The translations under genes and the position numbers were made by a program. A DNA stretch of 59,391 nucleotides from assembly GCA_019639055.1 (NCBI GenBank), contig JAHBSP010000009.1, positions 1-59,391 of the forward strand, read 5' to 3'. Below, in pieces: positions 1 to 7,184 of the stretch; position 1 is the first letter of the stretch, and every line of letters starts with the position of its first letter. A model generated the notes under the pieces. That model saw nothing but the letters and a program-made list of their open reading frames with translations. It made no database searches and was not told the origin of the DNA. Source of the stretch: Microbacteriaceae bacterium (GTDB lineage: Bacteria > Actinomycetota > Actinomycetes > Actinomycetales > Microbacteriaceae).

Positions 1-194
1 TCACCGCAGGGCACGGCGTCCTCCGCTACACCGGCCTCATCTCGATCAGCGCACCCACGCCGGAAGAGCTCGACACTGCGGTCGCGGCGATCGAACAGGC
101 CGCGATCCAAGCCTCCTGCGAAACCCGCCGTCTTGTCGGGCAGCAAGCCCAAGCCTTCACCGTCGCAGCCCTGCCGCTGTGCCGCACCGTCTGA
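1..194 (+). CDS. SCO6880-like conjugation protein, C-terminal fragment
   Basis: The reading frame is open from the left edge (first full codon at base 3) to a TGA at 192-194, giving the last 63 residues of a larger protein. The tail contains LRYTGLISISAPTPEELD followed by a helical stretch ending in ALPLCRTV. This resembles the C-terminus of SCO6880-type proteins, which sit just upstream of the VirB4-like ATPase in actinobacterial conjugative elements. That assignment rests mainly on gene order and on a short match. The stop codon overlaps the GAGGAG ribosome site of the next gene, so the two are probably translated together. Confidence 0.5.
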   Translation, partial: TAGHGVLRYTGLISISAPTPEELDTAVAAIEQAAIQASCETRRLVGQQAQAFTVAALPLCRTV

Positions 195-204
195 GGAGTA
201 ACCG

Positions 205-984
205 ATGCCGACCTTTCAGAACCCGACCGCGGATGCCGCGGAAGCCTCCGAAGCCCTCCGGGGCCTCGCGCACGCAACCCGCGTGCTCGAGGACCCTGCC
301 GACACGTACGCGGTGCTCGGTGATCTCCTCGCCGGGGTGCGATCACTCCGCCAGGTGTTCGATCAGCTCGCGACCGCACACGCCAGTAACCAGATGCGCG
401 CATACGATGACGCCGGAAACCAAGGCGCCGGCGCAAGCCACGCCCTCACCGCAGCCACCGAACTTCGACAGGCAGCGGCACTGCTGGATGGGGTGCACGA
501 GCAGATGGACGCGGCCATGGGCGCATCTGGTCGAATCGCCTGGCGCCCCACACCCTCAGACTCCGTTCCTTCCCGGTGGGTGGGGATCCTGTTCCTGCAA
601 GGGCAAGACGCTGACGAGGTGCTGGCGATCATCGACCGCGACGGGGCCGATGCTGCGATCGAGCATCTGGCTGGGTTCGACATGGGCGAGGAAACCACGC
701 AGGCGGCACTGGTCAACGGGTACGTCTACGACACCCTCCCTGCCGGACCCCGCGACTGCACCACCAGCTCGGGCATCTACACGTTGACGTACAACCACAA
801 CCACGGACACATCTCACTGATGCGCACGCACCCCGAACCACCGGAACCCGCTGTCGAGGCTCCGGCGGTCAAACGAACACCGGTGCGCCAAGATGCCCGC
901 AGGCAGTCCCGAGTGCTCAAGGACGACGATGATCCGTTCGCGCCATCCCGCTCGTCGTCACCTTCACGGGGGCGAGCGCTGTGA
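205..984 (+). CDS. Mobile-element protein of unknown function (259 aa)
   Basis: A GAGGAG ribosome site about 7 bases upstream supports the ATG at 205. Residues 1 to about 115 are Ala-rich and predicted helical. Residues about 120-210 form a mixed, probably globular part with RWVGILFLQG and an HNHNHGH-like His/Asn patch (YNHNHGHISLMR). The tail is Pro- and Arg-rich and probably disordered. The stop overlaps the GTG of the following ATPase gene by four bases (GTGA), so translation is coupled. Position between the SCO6880-like gene and the VirB4-like ATPase suggests a role in the transfer apparatus, but I do not recognise a family. Confidence 0.75.
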   Translation: MPTFQNPTADAAEASEALRGLAHATRVLEDPADTYAVLGDLLAGVRSLRQVFDQLATAHASNQMRAYDDAGNQGAGASHALTAATELRQAAALLDGVHEQMDAAMGASGRIAWRPTPSDSVPSRWVGILFLQGQDADEVLAIIDRDGADAAIEHLAGFDMGEETTQAALVNGYVYDTLPAGPRDCTTSSGIYTLTYNHNHGHISLMRTHPEPPEPAVEAPAVKRTPVRQDARRQSRVLKDDDDPFAPSRSSSPSRGRAL

Positions 985-2495
985 GCGATCGGCAGAAGCT
1001 CCACACCGCGGCGCTGGTCGAACCTGCTGGGGAACGCCGCAAGCATCGGAAAGCCCGCAAGCACGCGGCGGTGAAGATCGAGACCGACGCCCGCCAACGC
1101 GAGCAGGCGGTCGAGCGTGAGCGGGTGGCGGCAGAGCGTGCGGAGCGCCGCAACACCAGCTACCTCCCGGCAGCAGGCGAACCTGGACCGGCGACGCTTC
1201 GGACTCCGGGCAGGTTTCGCCTGCCCCGCCACCAGGACACCTCCGCGACGCTCGCGGGCGCGTACCCGTTTCTCGCCGAAGGGGGCCTCGGGGCTGACGG
1301 GGTGTTCGTCGGCCAAGACCTCTATTCGGGCGGCTCGTTCGTCTACGACCCCTGGACCCTCTACGCCCGCGGGATGATCACCGCCCCCAACATCGTCCTC
1401 GCAGGCATCGTCGGCTCCGGCAAATCCTCCCTCGCCAAGAGCTTGTATACCCGGTCGATCCCGTTCGGACGTCGCGTCTACGTCCCCGGTGACCCCAAAG
1501 GTGAGCACACCGCGGTGGCGGAAGCCGTCGGTGGGAAAGCCATCGTCCTGGGTCACGGGCTCCGCAATCGGCTCAACCCCCTCGATGAGGGCTACCGTCC
1601 CGACGGGCTCTCCGATGTCGAGTGGGCGTCCACGGTCGCGTCGCGTCGCCGCGACCTGATCGGAGCCCTCGCCGAAACCGTGCTGGAGCGTGCCCTGTCA
1701 CCACTGGAACACACGGTCATCGATATCGCGCTCCAAGCCGTCGTCGCGTCAGCATCCGTACCGATCCTCCCGATGGTGGTCGACCGGATCCTCACCCCAG
1801 ATGTAGGCGACGACGAACGCCTCGCAGAAGACGGCCGCCTCGTCGGCCACGCCCTGCGCCGCCTCGTCTCCGGTGACCTGGCAGGACTCTTTGACGGCCC
1901 CTCGACCGTGACGTTCGATCCGACGCTGCCGATGATCACGCTAGATCTCTCCCGCGTCGTCGAAAACTCCACGCTGATCTCAGTGCTCATGACCTGCTCC
2001 AGTGCGTGGATGGAATCAGCTCTACTCGATCCGAACGGCGGGCAACGCTGGGTCGTCTACGACGAGGCATGGCGTCTCATGTCACACCCAGCATTACTGA
2101 AGCGGATGGATGCGCACTGGCGACTCGCCCGCCACTACGGCATCGCCAACCTCCTCATTTTTCATAAACTCACCGACCTCGACAACGTCGGCGACCAGGG
2201 CTCCGCGATGCGCTCTCTCGCGAACTCCCTGCTGGCGAACGCAGAGTCACGGATTATTTACCGGCAGGAATCAGACCAGATCGGAACCACCGGCCAAACT
2301 CTGGGCCTAACCGGGACGGAGCAGAAGCTACTCCCGAGCCTCGGTACCGGGCAGGGGCTGTGGCGGATCAAAGAATCCAGTTACGTCGTGCAACATCAAC
2401 TCCATCCGGAGGAGTTACGGGCCTTCGACACCACTCAGCGGATGACAAATCTGCAGAATCACGCAGGTTCTGGCGGTTCTGGAGACGTGTCATGA
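981..2495 (+). CDS. VirB4-like conjugation ATPase
   Basis: This 504-aa protein is the energising ATPase of a type IV secretion-like conjugation machine. The N-terminal 70 residues are charged and helical (KHRKARKHAAVKIE). A Walker A loop, GIVGSGKSSLAK, sits near residues 142-153. A Walker B strand, RWVVYDEAW, sits near 355-363. Late motifs include IFHKLTDLDNVGDQGSA and SRIIYRQESDQ, as in TraC/VirB4-type hexameric ATPases. It begins with GTG overlapping the upstream stop. It is shorter than classical VirB4 (about 800 aa), as is usual for actinobacterial elements where an SCO6880-like protein precedes it. Codon use is strongly GC-rich, like the whole element. Confidence 0.85.
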   Translation: MSDRQKLHTAALVEPAGERRKHRKARKHAAVKIETDARQREQAVERERVAAERAERRNTSYLPAAGEPGPATLRTPGRFRLPRHQDTSATLAGAYPFLAEGGLGADGVFVGQDLYSGGSFVYDPWTLYARGMITAPNIVLAGIVGSGKSSLAKSLYTRSIPFGRRVYVPGDPKGEHTAVAEAVGGKAIVLGHGLRNRLNPLDEGYRPDGLSDVEWASTVASRRRDLIGALAETVLERALSPLEHTVIDIALQAVVASASVPILPMVVDRILTPDVGDDERLAEDGRLVGHALRRLVSGDLAGLFDGPSTVTFDPTLPMITLDLSRVVENSTLISVLMTCSSAWMESALLDPNGGQRWVVYDEAWRLMSHPALLKRMDAHWRLARHYGIANLLIFHKLTDLDNVGDQGSAMRSLANSLLANAESRIIYRQESDQIGTTGQTLGLTGTEQKLLPSLGTGQGLWRIKESSYVVQHQLHPEELRAFDTTQRMTNLQNHAGSGGSGDVS

Positions 2496-2558
2496 GCCTA
2501 GATAATGCGTGCTTGCAAGATTCCTGGCGGGGTGGCACCAACCGGTGGTGGTATCGCG

Positions 2559-3023
2559 ATGAGTGAGCTGTCGGAAGAGGAACGCGTCCAGCGCACAACT
2601 GCGCTAATTGACGGGCTGGAACAGATCGCGAAACGGTACGAAGAGCACGTGTTCCTCGCGTGGGAAGACCCCGTCATTTTCGGGGGCGGCCACTTCGTGC
2701 TGTACCCGGAAGAGAACTCGATGTCCCGGTTTGCGATCGAGGAGCAATATGCCGACACCGACTGGTCCGACGATGACCGTGTCGCAACCTCTTGGACCTG
2801 GATCTCCGAAACCCGGGTACGGCAGCCCGACGGCGATTATCCGTGGGTGCCTCTGGCACGGGGCGAAGTGAAGCCCGGCGAGTATACGCAGTTGCTTGAA
2901 CTCGCCGAGGCGTGGGCGAAGAACACAAACGATCTCGCCGTCAGAGAGCAGGCGCTCACAGCCGACTCCATGACAGCACCTGGTGTCGAGCGGCCAGGTG
3001 GGGAGCGCACCTTCCTGACATGA
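2559..3023 (+). CDS. Mobile-element protein of unknown function (154 aa)
   Basis: An acidic, Trp- and Tyr-rich soluble protein starting MSELSEEERVQ. An upstream in-frame ATG at 2505 would add 18 residues of unlikely sequence (MRACKIPGGVAPTGGG). I prefer the ATG at 2559, although neither start has a strong ribosome site. Visible features are FVLYPEENSMSRFAIEEQY, a DTDWSDDDR turn, WTWISETRVR and a helical tail AEAWAKNTND. No membrane segment, signal peptide or catalytic motif is evident. It lies between the VirB4-like ATPase and another unknown, in the same direction. Anti-restriction, regulation or transfer support are all possible and unproven. Confidence 0.6.
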   Translation: MSELSEEERVQRTTALIDGLEQIAKRYEEHVFLAWEDPVIFGGGHFVLYPEENSMSRFAIEEQYADTDWSDDDRVATSWTWISETRVRQPDGDYPWVPLARGEVKPGEYTQLLELAEAWAKNTNDLAVREQALTADSMTAPGVERPGGERTFLT

Positions 3024-3084
3024 GCCAAAAGAAACGCATCCCTGCGCCTCCCGTCGTTATTTCGATTGTTCGCGAGGTGCACGC

Positions 3085-3630
3085 ATGAGCCTGCGCCGTT
3101 CCCGCCGCACCCCACAGACCCCACCGGCCATCAGTTCCGAGAAAGAGGTGGAGTCTGTCGCGGTGCCGCCGGTGCTGCCGCAGATCGTCCTCGAAGCCGT
3201 AAACATGGACACTCTGATCGCGACGGTCAACGGTGACAAACTCTCCGCCACCCCAATCCGGCGAGACGAAATCGCGCAGACACTCACTGAACTCGTCACC
3301 AGACTCGGATCCCCAACCCGAGTGGAAGTGCGGGAGATGGATGGCAGCATCCACGCCGACATCCTCACCCCACCCGCACCCCGCTCACCATTCGCACCAC
3401 CCATAGGTGCACCTGCGACCGTCAACCCGCCGCGCCTGTTGGAATTCACCGCGAATGGGTTCGTGCCCGGCGAGGACGTCGCCCTCGCGCTAGTGATCCG
3501 CCACGCCTCCGCAGGGCCCACAGGGATCGCCCGAACCCTGCTGGATCGTGGCGAGCAACCTGTCGTGACGGGCGAGGTGATTCTGCTGGGCCGGATCTCG
3601 GGCACCACCTCGGTGCAGCGCATCAACTAA
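3085..3630 (+). CDS. Mobile-element protein of unknown function (181 aa)
   Basis: The ATG at 3085 follows GAGGT at suitable spacing. The first 30 residues are basic and Pro-rich (SLRRSRRTPQTPPA) and look disordered. Residues 35-95 could form a small alpha/beta fold (VNMDTLIATVNGDKLSATPI, then TRVEVREMDGSIHADI). A Pro-rich linker follows, then a C-terminal part with NGFVPGEDVALALVIRH and VVTGEVILLGRI. No known family is recognised. The gene precedes the coupling protein gene by 61 bases, and that gap carries the leader hairpin described separately. Confidence 0.6.
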   Translation: MSLRRSRRTPQTPPAISSEKEVESVAVPPVLPQIVLEAVNMDTLIATVNGDKLSATPIRRDEIAQTLTELVTRLGSPTRVEVREMDGSIHADILTPPAPRSPFAPPIGAPATVNPPRLLEFTANGFVPGEDVALALVIRHASAGPTGIARTLLDRGEQPVVTGEVILLGRISGTTSVQRIN

Positions 3631-3642
3631 CCCGGGAAGGCC

Positions 3643-3691
3643 TCGTACCTGTTCTCCTGACCCCGCGCACCCTATCGCGGGGGTCAGGAAG
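3643..3691 (+). promoter_or_regulatory. Putative cis-regulatory leader of the coupling-protein gene
   Basis: The decamer TCGTACCTGT at 3643-3652 is followed by a hairpin. CCTGACCCCGCG (3656-3667) pairs with CGCGGGGGTCAGG (3676-3688) with one bulged G. The right arm runs into the AGGAAG ribosome site of the GTG start at 3692. The same decamer and a similarly placed inverted repeat precede the SSB-like gene at 5541. I infer a translational or transcript-stability control element; no family is recognised. Confidence 0.4.
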
Positions 3692-5463
3692 GTGCCCGTC
3701 TTGTCTGGTCCTGTGCAGGCGAAACCCGCCAACGATCTCTTCATCAACCTCGCCCTCGCAGCTCTCATCGCCGCTGCTGGCTTCACCGGTCTGCTGCGTG
3801 TCGCGGGCAGTGTGGCCGCATTTCTCACTGGCCTTCCGCAACCTACCGAAGGGTTCACTGCCGGGGTCGGCGTCCTGGCAAGGCCCACGGATCCGGGTGC
3901 CGCGCTGGGTGCTGATGGGCTCAACCCGTTCATCTACTGGGTCATCGTCGTCTTGTTCCTCGGGATACTGGTGACAGCGGCGTTTTTCGTGTGGCGGTCG
4001 ATCCGTCAAGCTCGATCGAGAGTCGACCCGCATCGCCTCACGGGCACCGCCACGGCAAGTGAAGTCGCGAGGGTCGCTTCAGCAAAGGCGCTGGTGAAGA
4101 AGGCCGCGACGTTGCGCCCTTCACTCACGCAGAAGATATCGCCGGAGGATGTTGGGTATCTCCTCGGTACGGGAAAGGGCGGGCAGGTGTGGGCCACAGT
4201 CGAAGACAGCATCCTGCTCATCGGCCCGCCCCGCTCCGGTAAAGGCCTCCACATTGTGATCAACGCGATCCTTGACGCGCCAGGCGCAGTCATCACGACC
4301 TCCACCCGGCCCGACAACCTCACCGCAACATTGCACGCACGGGCACGCAAAGGGAAGGTCGCGGTGTTCGATCCGCAGCAGCTCGCCCCCGGGCTTCCTG
4401 CTGGGATGCGCTGGTCGCCCGTGCGAGGAGTCATGACCCGCTGACGGCGATGATTCGCGCGAAAGGCCTTGCCACCGCGACAGGGTTCGGGGGCGTGCAA
4501 GACGCTGGATTCTGGCAAGGAAAAACCACCGCCGCGATCCAAGGTCTTCTACATGCAGCAGCGCTCGATGGGCGGGACGCGAAAACGCTCTACCAATGGG
4601 CACTTAACCCCACACTCGCAGCAGACGCCGTCCGGATTCTCGCCTCACATCCAGAAGCCGCAGAAGGATGGGCGGACTCGTTGGATGCGATGGTGCAGGC
4701 CGACCCGCGCACGAGGGATTCCATCTGGCAAGGTGTTTCCCTCGCGTTCTCCGCTCTCGCCGACCCGCGAGTGCTCGACGCCGTCACCCCGGCACCGGGG
4801 GAAGAATTCGATCCGAAAGCATTCCTCCTCGGCAACGGCACTCTGTATCTGCTTGCGACGGGTGCTGGGGCGGGTGCGTCGTCAGCGTTGGTGGCGGCGT
4901 TCATTGAGGACCTCATCGAAACAGCGAGGAAAATCGCCGCACGCTCACCCGAAGCCCGCATGGATCCACCGCTCCTGCTCGCGTTGGATGAGATAGGGAA
5001 CCTCGCACCACTCCCATCACTACCAACGCTGATGGCAGAAGGGGGTGGCACCGGCATCACCCCGTTACCAGTGTTACAGTCGCTCGCGCAGGCGCGGGAG
5101 AAATGGGGCGAGAACCAGGCGAACGCCATCTGGGATGCCTCCATCGTGAAAATTATCCTTGGCGGGGCCTCCAACTCCCGTGACCTGCAAGACCTCGCGA
5201 CGCTCATCGGAGACCGTGACGAAACTACCGACTCGGTCACCACTGACGCCTACGGCGCACACTCGAGCCAACGGTCCATCCGCCGAGTCTCGATTCTTCC
5301 ACCCGACGTGCTCAGAACGCTGCCGTTTGGGACGGGGGTAGTGATGCTCCGCACCGCACGCCCTATCATCACCAATCTCCGCCCCTGGCCCAAACGCGTC
5401 GACGCGAAGCAACTCCGCGCAGATCGACACGAGGTCGAGCAAACCCTCCAAGAAGGTGCCTGA
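3692..5463 (+). pseudogene. VirD4/TraG-type coupling protein, split by a frameshift
   Basis: This gene should encode the membrane ATPase that brings relaxase-bound DNA to the conjugation channel. Reading from GTG 3692, residues 1-250 contain two membrane segments (about 15-40 and 78-100) and a Walker A loop, IGPPRSGKGLH, near 177. That frame ends at TGA 4442-4444. The other half continues in a frame shifted by one base, open to TGA 5461-5463. It contains a Walker B, LLLALDEIGNL (near residue 175 of the 4450 frame), and GTGVVMLRTARP. The join is near 4420-4435: in the second frame SHDPLTAMIR follows directly on PVRG of the first, so loss of one base explains the break. A sequencing error, recent decay or frameshifting are all possible. 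Confidence 0.8.
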
Positions 5464-5480
5464 AAGCAGCGGAATGGGGT

Positions 5481-5540
5481 TCGTACCTGTCTGGTAGTCC
5501 CAGCAATTCTGCGGGGCGTTGACTGACAGGAGTGAAGCTG
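5481..5540 (+). promoter_or_regulatory. Putative cis-regulatory leader of the element SSB-like gene
   Basis: The decamer TCGTACCTGT recurs at 5481-5490. CCTGTC (5486-5491) can pair with GACAGG (5525-5530), which overlaps the AGGAG ribosome site (5528-5532) of the ATG at 5541. A small inner hairpin, CTGG/CCAG, lies at 5491-5503. The arrangement parallels the leader at 3643-3691. Function is inferred only. Confidence 0.35.
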
Positions 5541-6032
5541 ATGACCATCCGCACGAAGGAATCCCTCTCAGGGTTCATCGCAACCGGTCCCGACCTGACA
5601 TTCACCAGCAATGGTGATGCCCGTCTGTATATGCGTGTCGGGCAACCACAAGCCAGATTCGAAGAGGACGGCACATTCACGAATTTGGATCCTACGTTCA
5701 CCGACCTGGTGATGTTCCGAAAGTCCGCCGAGCGTGCGCATGAACAGTTCCGCAAAGGTGATAACTTCATCGCCGAAGGCGAGACCCGAACCTATACCGG
5801 CGGTGACGGAGCCGAGCGGGAACAGTTCGTTGCCTCCCGCATCGGACACGACAACAACATCACAAGCTACGACGTAGCCCGTTCGAGCCCCGAACGGGCT
5901 ACCCCACAACAGGACAGCCCGGCACGAGAACAGACACAGCAGGACTTCGCAGAGCGGGAAGCCGAAATGGAGCCCGAACCAGCCGCAGCTGTCAGCGATA
6001 GCACCAGACAACGGGAGGCTGTGGCCCGATGA
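5541..6032 (+). CDS. Single-stranded DNA-binding protein-like, mobile-element type
   Basis: A 163-aa protein with an OB-fold-like N-terminal part: TIRTKESLSGFIATGPDL, then RLYMRVGQPQARF, FTDLVMFRKSAERAHEQF, KGDNFIAEGETRTY and FVASRIGHDNN. This matches the strand order of SSB, where the protein coats single-stranded DNA during transfer or replication. The C-terminal 60 residues are Gln/Glu/Pro-rich and disordered, and there is no canonical acidic DDIPF tip. A GTG at 5532 lies inside the AGGAG ribosome site (5528-5532), so ATG 5541 with an 8-base spacing is the better start. It is distinct from the chromosomal ssb paralogue at 10678. Confidence 0.7.
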   Translation: MTIRTKESLSGFIATGPDLTFTSNGDARLYMRVGQPQARFEEDGTFTNLDPTFTDLVMFRKSAERAHEQFRKGDNFIAEGETRTYTGGDGAEREQFVASRIGHDNNITSYDVARSSPERATPQQDSPAREQTQQDFAEREAEMEPEPAAAVSDSTRQREAVAR

Positions 6033-6035
6033 AAC

Positions 6036-6110
6036 GGGTGCGGCGACCACCTGCCCACGCACCTCCGCCTGGTCGCCGCACCCACTCTTTTCTTCATACT
6101 TTTTCGCCAA
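6036..6110 (+). terminator. Strong intrinsic terminator inside the mobile element
   Basis: A perfect 14-bp inverted repeat, GGGTGCGGCGACCA at 6036-6049 and its complement at 6070-6083, encloses a 20-base loop. It is followed by a T-rich stretch (CTCTTTTCTTC, then CTTTTT). It starts four bases after the SSB-like stop codon. This argues that the long upstream extension of the next reading frame (6029-6121) is not coding. Confidence 0.75.
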
Positions 6111-6121
6111 CGGAGCCTTTC

Positions 6122-6769
6122 ATGAACACCCCACCCGACACTCCTCAGCCCGATCCCGAGCCTGATTTTGATGGTGTAGACCTATCAGTGTTGCCGCCAG
6201 AAATCGAAACCAGGACCCGACAGCTCGCTAAAGAGGCTTACATGAATGACCTCTCTGCGACCCTCGCAGCGGTCCCACGCCCGATCAACTGGCGCACTCT
6301 GCCACCGGACGATCTCGAACACGAACTCCTCGACCTGAATGCCTGGGTCGATTGGCTCCGGCACGAATACGGACTCCCTGCACAAGTCATCCCACCTATG
6401 TGGCATCGTCACCCCGAACTTCTCTGGGAGCTGTCGGCGCTCCGGCAGCATTGGTTGTTCTGCTTCGACCCACAAGCCAAAGGCAACCAAGCCCTCGCCT
6501 GGCATCACGACTTCGCTGTCGCGCGGGAACGTCTCCGTGATTGGGTCACCATTTCAGGTACCAGACTTGACCGCGACCGTGCCACTCGAGTTACTGCGTG
6601 GCCTGGCGGTGAAGCCGAAGACTGGGTCGAGCCGGACACTACAGAACGGGCTGTGACAGAACGCACAAACGACTTCGTTGCGTTCGTTGCTGAACAAGTT
6701 TCGGCGCGACTCGAAGAACAGAATGCAGTGATCCGGAACGTCATCTCAGATGAGAGACAAGAACAATGA
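6122..6769 (+). CDS. Mobile-element protein of unknown function (215 aa)
   Basis: The ATG at 6122 has a GGAG ribosome site 6 bases upstream and lies just beyond the terminator hairpin, so I prefer it to the in-frame ATG at 6029. The N-terminus is Pro/Asp-rich and disordered. The core carries a run of conserved-looking aromatic and His residues: LDLNAWVDWLRHEYGLP, PPMWHRHPELLWELSAL and ALAWHHDFAVARERLRDW. Similar W-HRHPEL-WELSAL patterns occur in actinobacterial plasmid and ICE proteins of unknown role, possibly the DUF4913 group, but I cannot confirm this. The C-terminus is a long helix with possible coiled coil. It overlaps the next gene by four bases. Confidence 0.65.
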   Translation: MNTPPDTPQPDPEPDFDGVDLSVLPPEIETRTRQLAKEAYMNDLSATLAAVPRPINWRTLPPDDLEHELLDLNAWVDWLRHEYGLPAQVIPPMWHRHPELLWELSALRQHWLFCFDPQAKGNQALAWHHDFAVARERLRDWVTISGTRLDRDRATRVTAWPGGEAEDWVEPDTTERAVTERTNDFVAFVAEQVSARLEEQNAVIRNVISDERQEQ

Positions 6770-6978
6770 GTCGTCGCAAGCGCTATCAGCGCCGGACTGG
6801 ATACGTCCCCTACGCAGAGAGACGGTTCTACGTTGACGCTGTCCACCGACCGGAGCCCGATCTCGGAATCCTCACGGAACTGTTCATTCGCCTTGCCCTC
6901 GAACGTGTCGTCGAAGCCCGCGAGCAGCGTCAGCGTGAGGCATTGCGGTCTCCTTTAGCGCCTCCGCCGCACCGGTAG
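6766..6978 (+). CDS. Small basic mobile-element protein (70 aa)
   Basis: The ATG at 6766 overlaps the upstream TGA (ATGA), indicating translational coupling with the 215-aa protein. The N-terminus is strongly basic and aromatic (SRRKRYQRRTGYVPYAERRF), and the middle forms a helix (TELFIRLALERVVEAREQRQ). It could bind nucleic acid, but no family is recognised. It is the last gene of the element before the recombinase promoter region. Confidence 0.55.
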   Translation: MSRRKRYQRRTGYVPYAERRFYVDAVHRPEPDLGILTELFIRLALERVVEAREQRQREALRSPLAPPPHR

Positions 6979-7184
6979 TTCACTGGACCAGCAAGCTATC
7001 ATCAAACAACTACACGCCCTTCCAATTCACGGTCGGAGCGTGCATCAACCACACGCGGACCGCCCTTGACCGGACCGGAATGCAGACGCTAAGCTCACTG
7101 CTCAGCATAAACCACACTCGACGCACGCACCTGCTGGCAGGGCTGCTTTCTTTTCTGTTCCTGTCGAGTGAAAGATGACACGCC
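6979..7184 (+). promoter_or_regulatory. Recombinase upstream region with inverted repeats
   Basis: This 206-base gap contains CACTCGAC at 7115-7122 and its exact complement GTCGAGTG at 7163-7170, with a smaller CCTGC/GCAGG hairpin (7130-7141) between. The outer repeat ends 14 bases before the TTG at 7185. It could be an operator, a leader hairpin or a recombination-related site; the sequence does not decide which. Confidence 0.35.

Noticed and set aside
777..1556. Long minus-strand frame (259 aa)
   Set aside because: It is the antisense of the 205-984 gene and the VirB4-like ATPase in GC-rich DNA, where stop codons are rare. No family motif or ribosome site.
3057..3626. Minus-strand frame opposite the 181-aa unknown
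   Set aside because: The + strand gene has a ribosome site and fits the operon direction; the minus frame does not.
4432..4443. ATG ACC CGC TGA mini-frame near the coupling protein break as a regulatory peptide
   Set aside because: It is simply the end of the first coupling-protein frame; the family alignment by eye favours a lost base.
6029..6121. N-terminal extension of the 215-aa protein
   Set aside because: It would be read through a perfect 14-bp terminator hairpin, and ATG 6122 has the better ribosome site.
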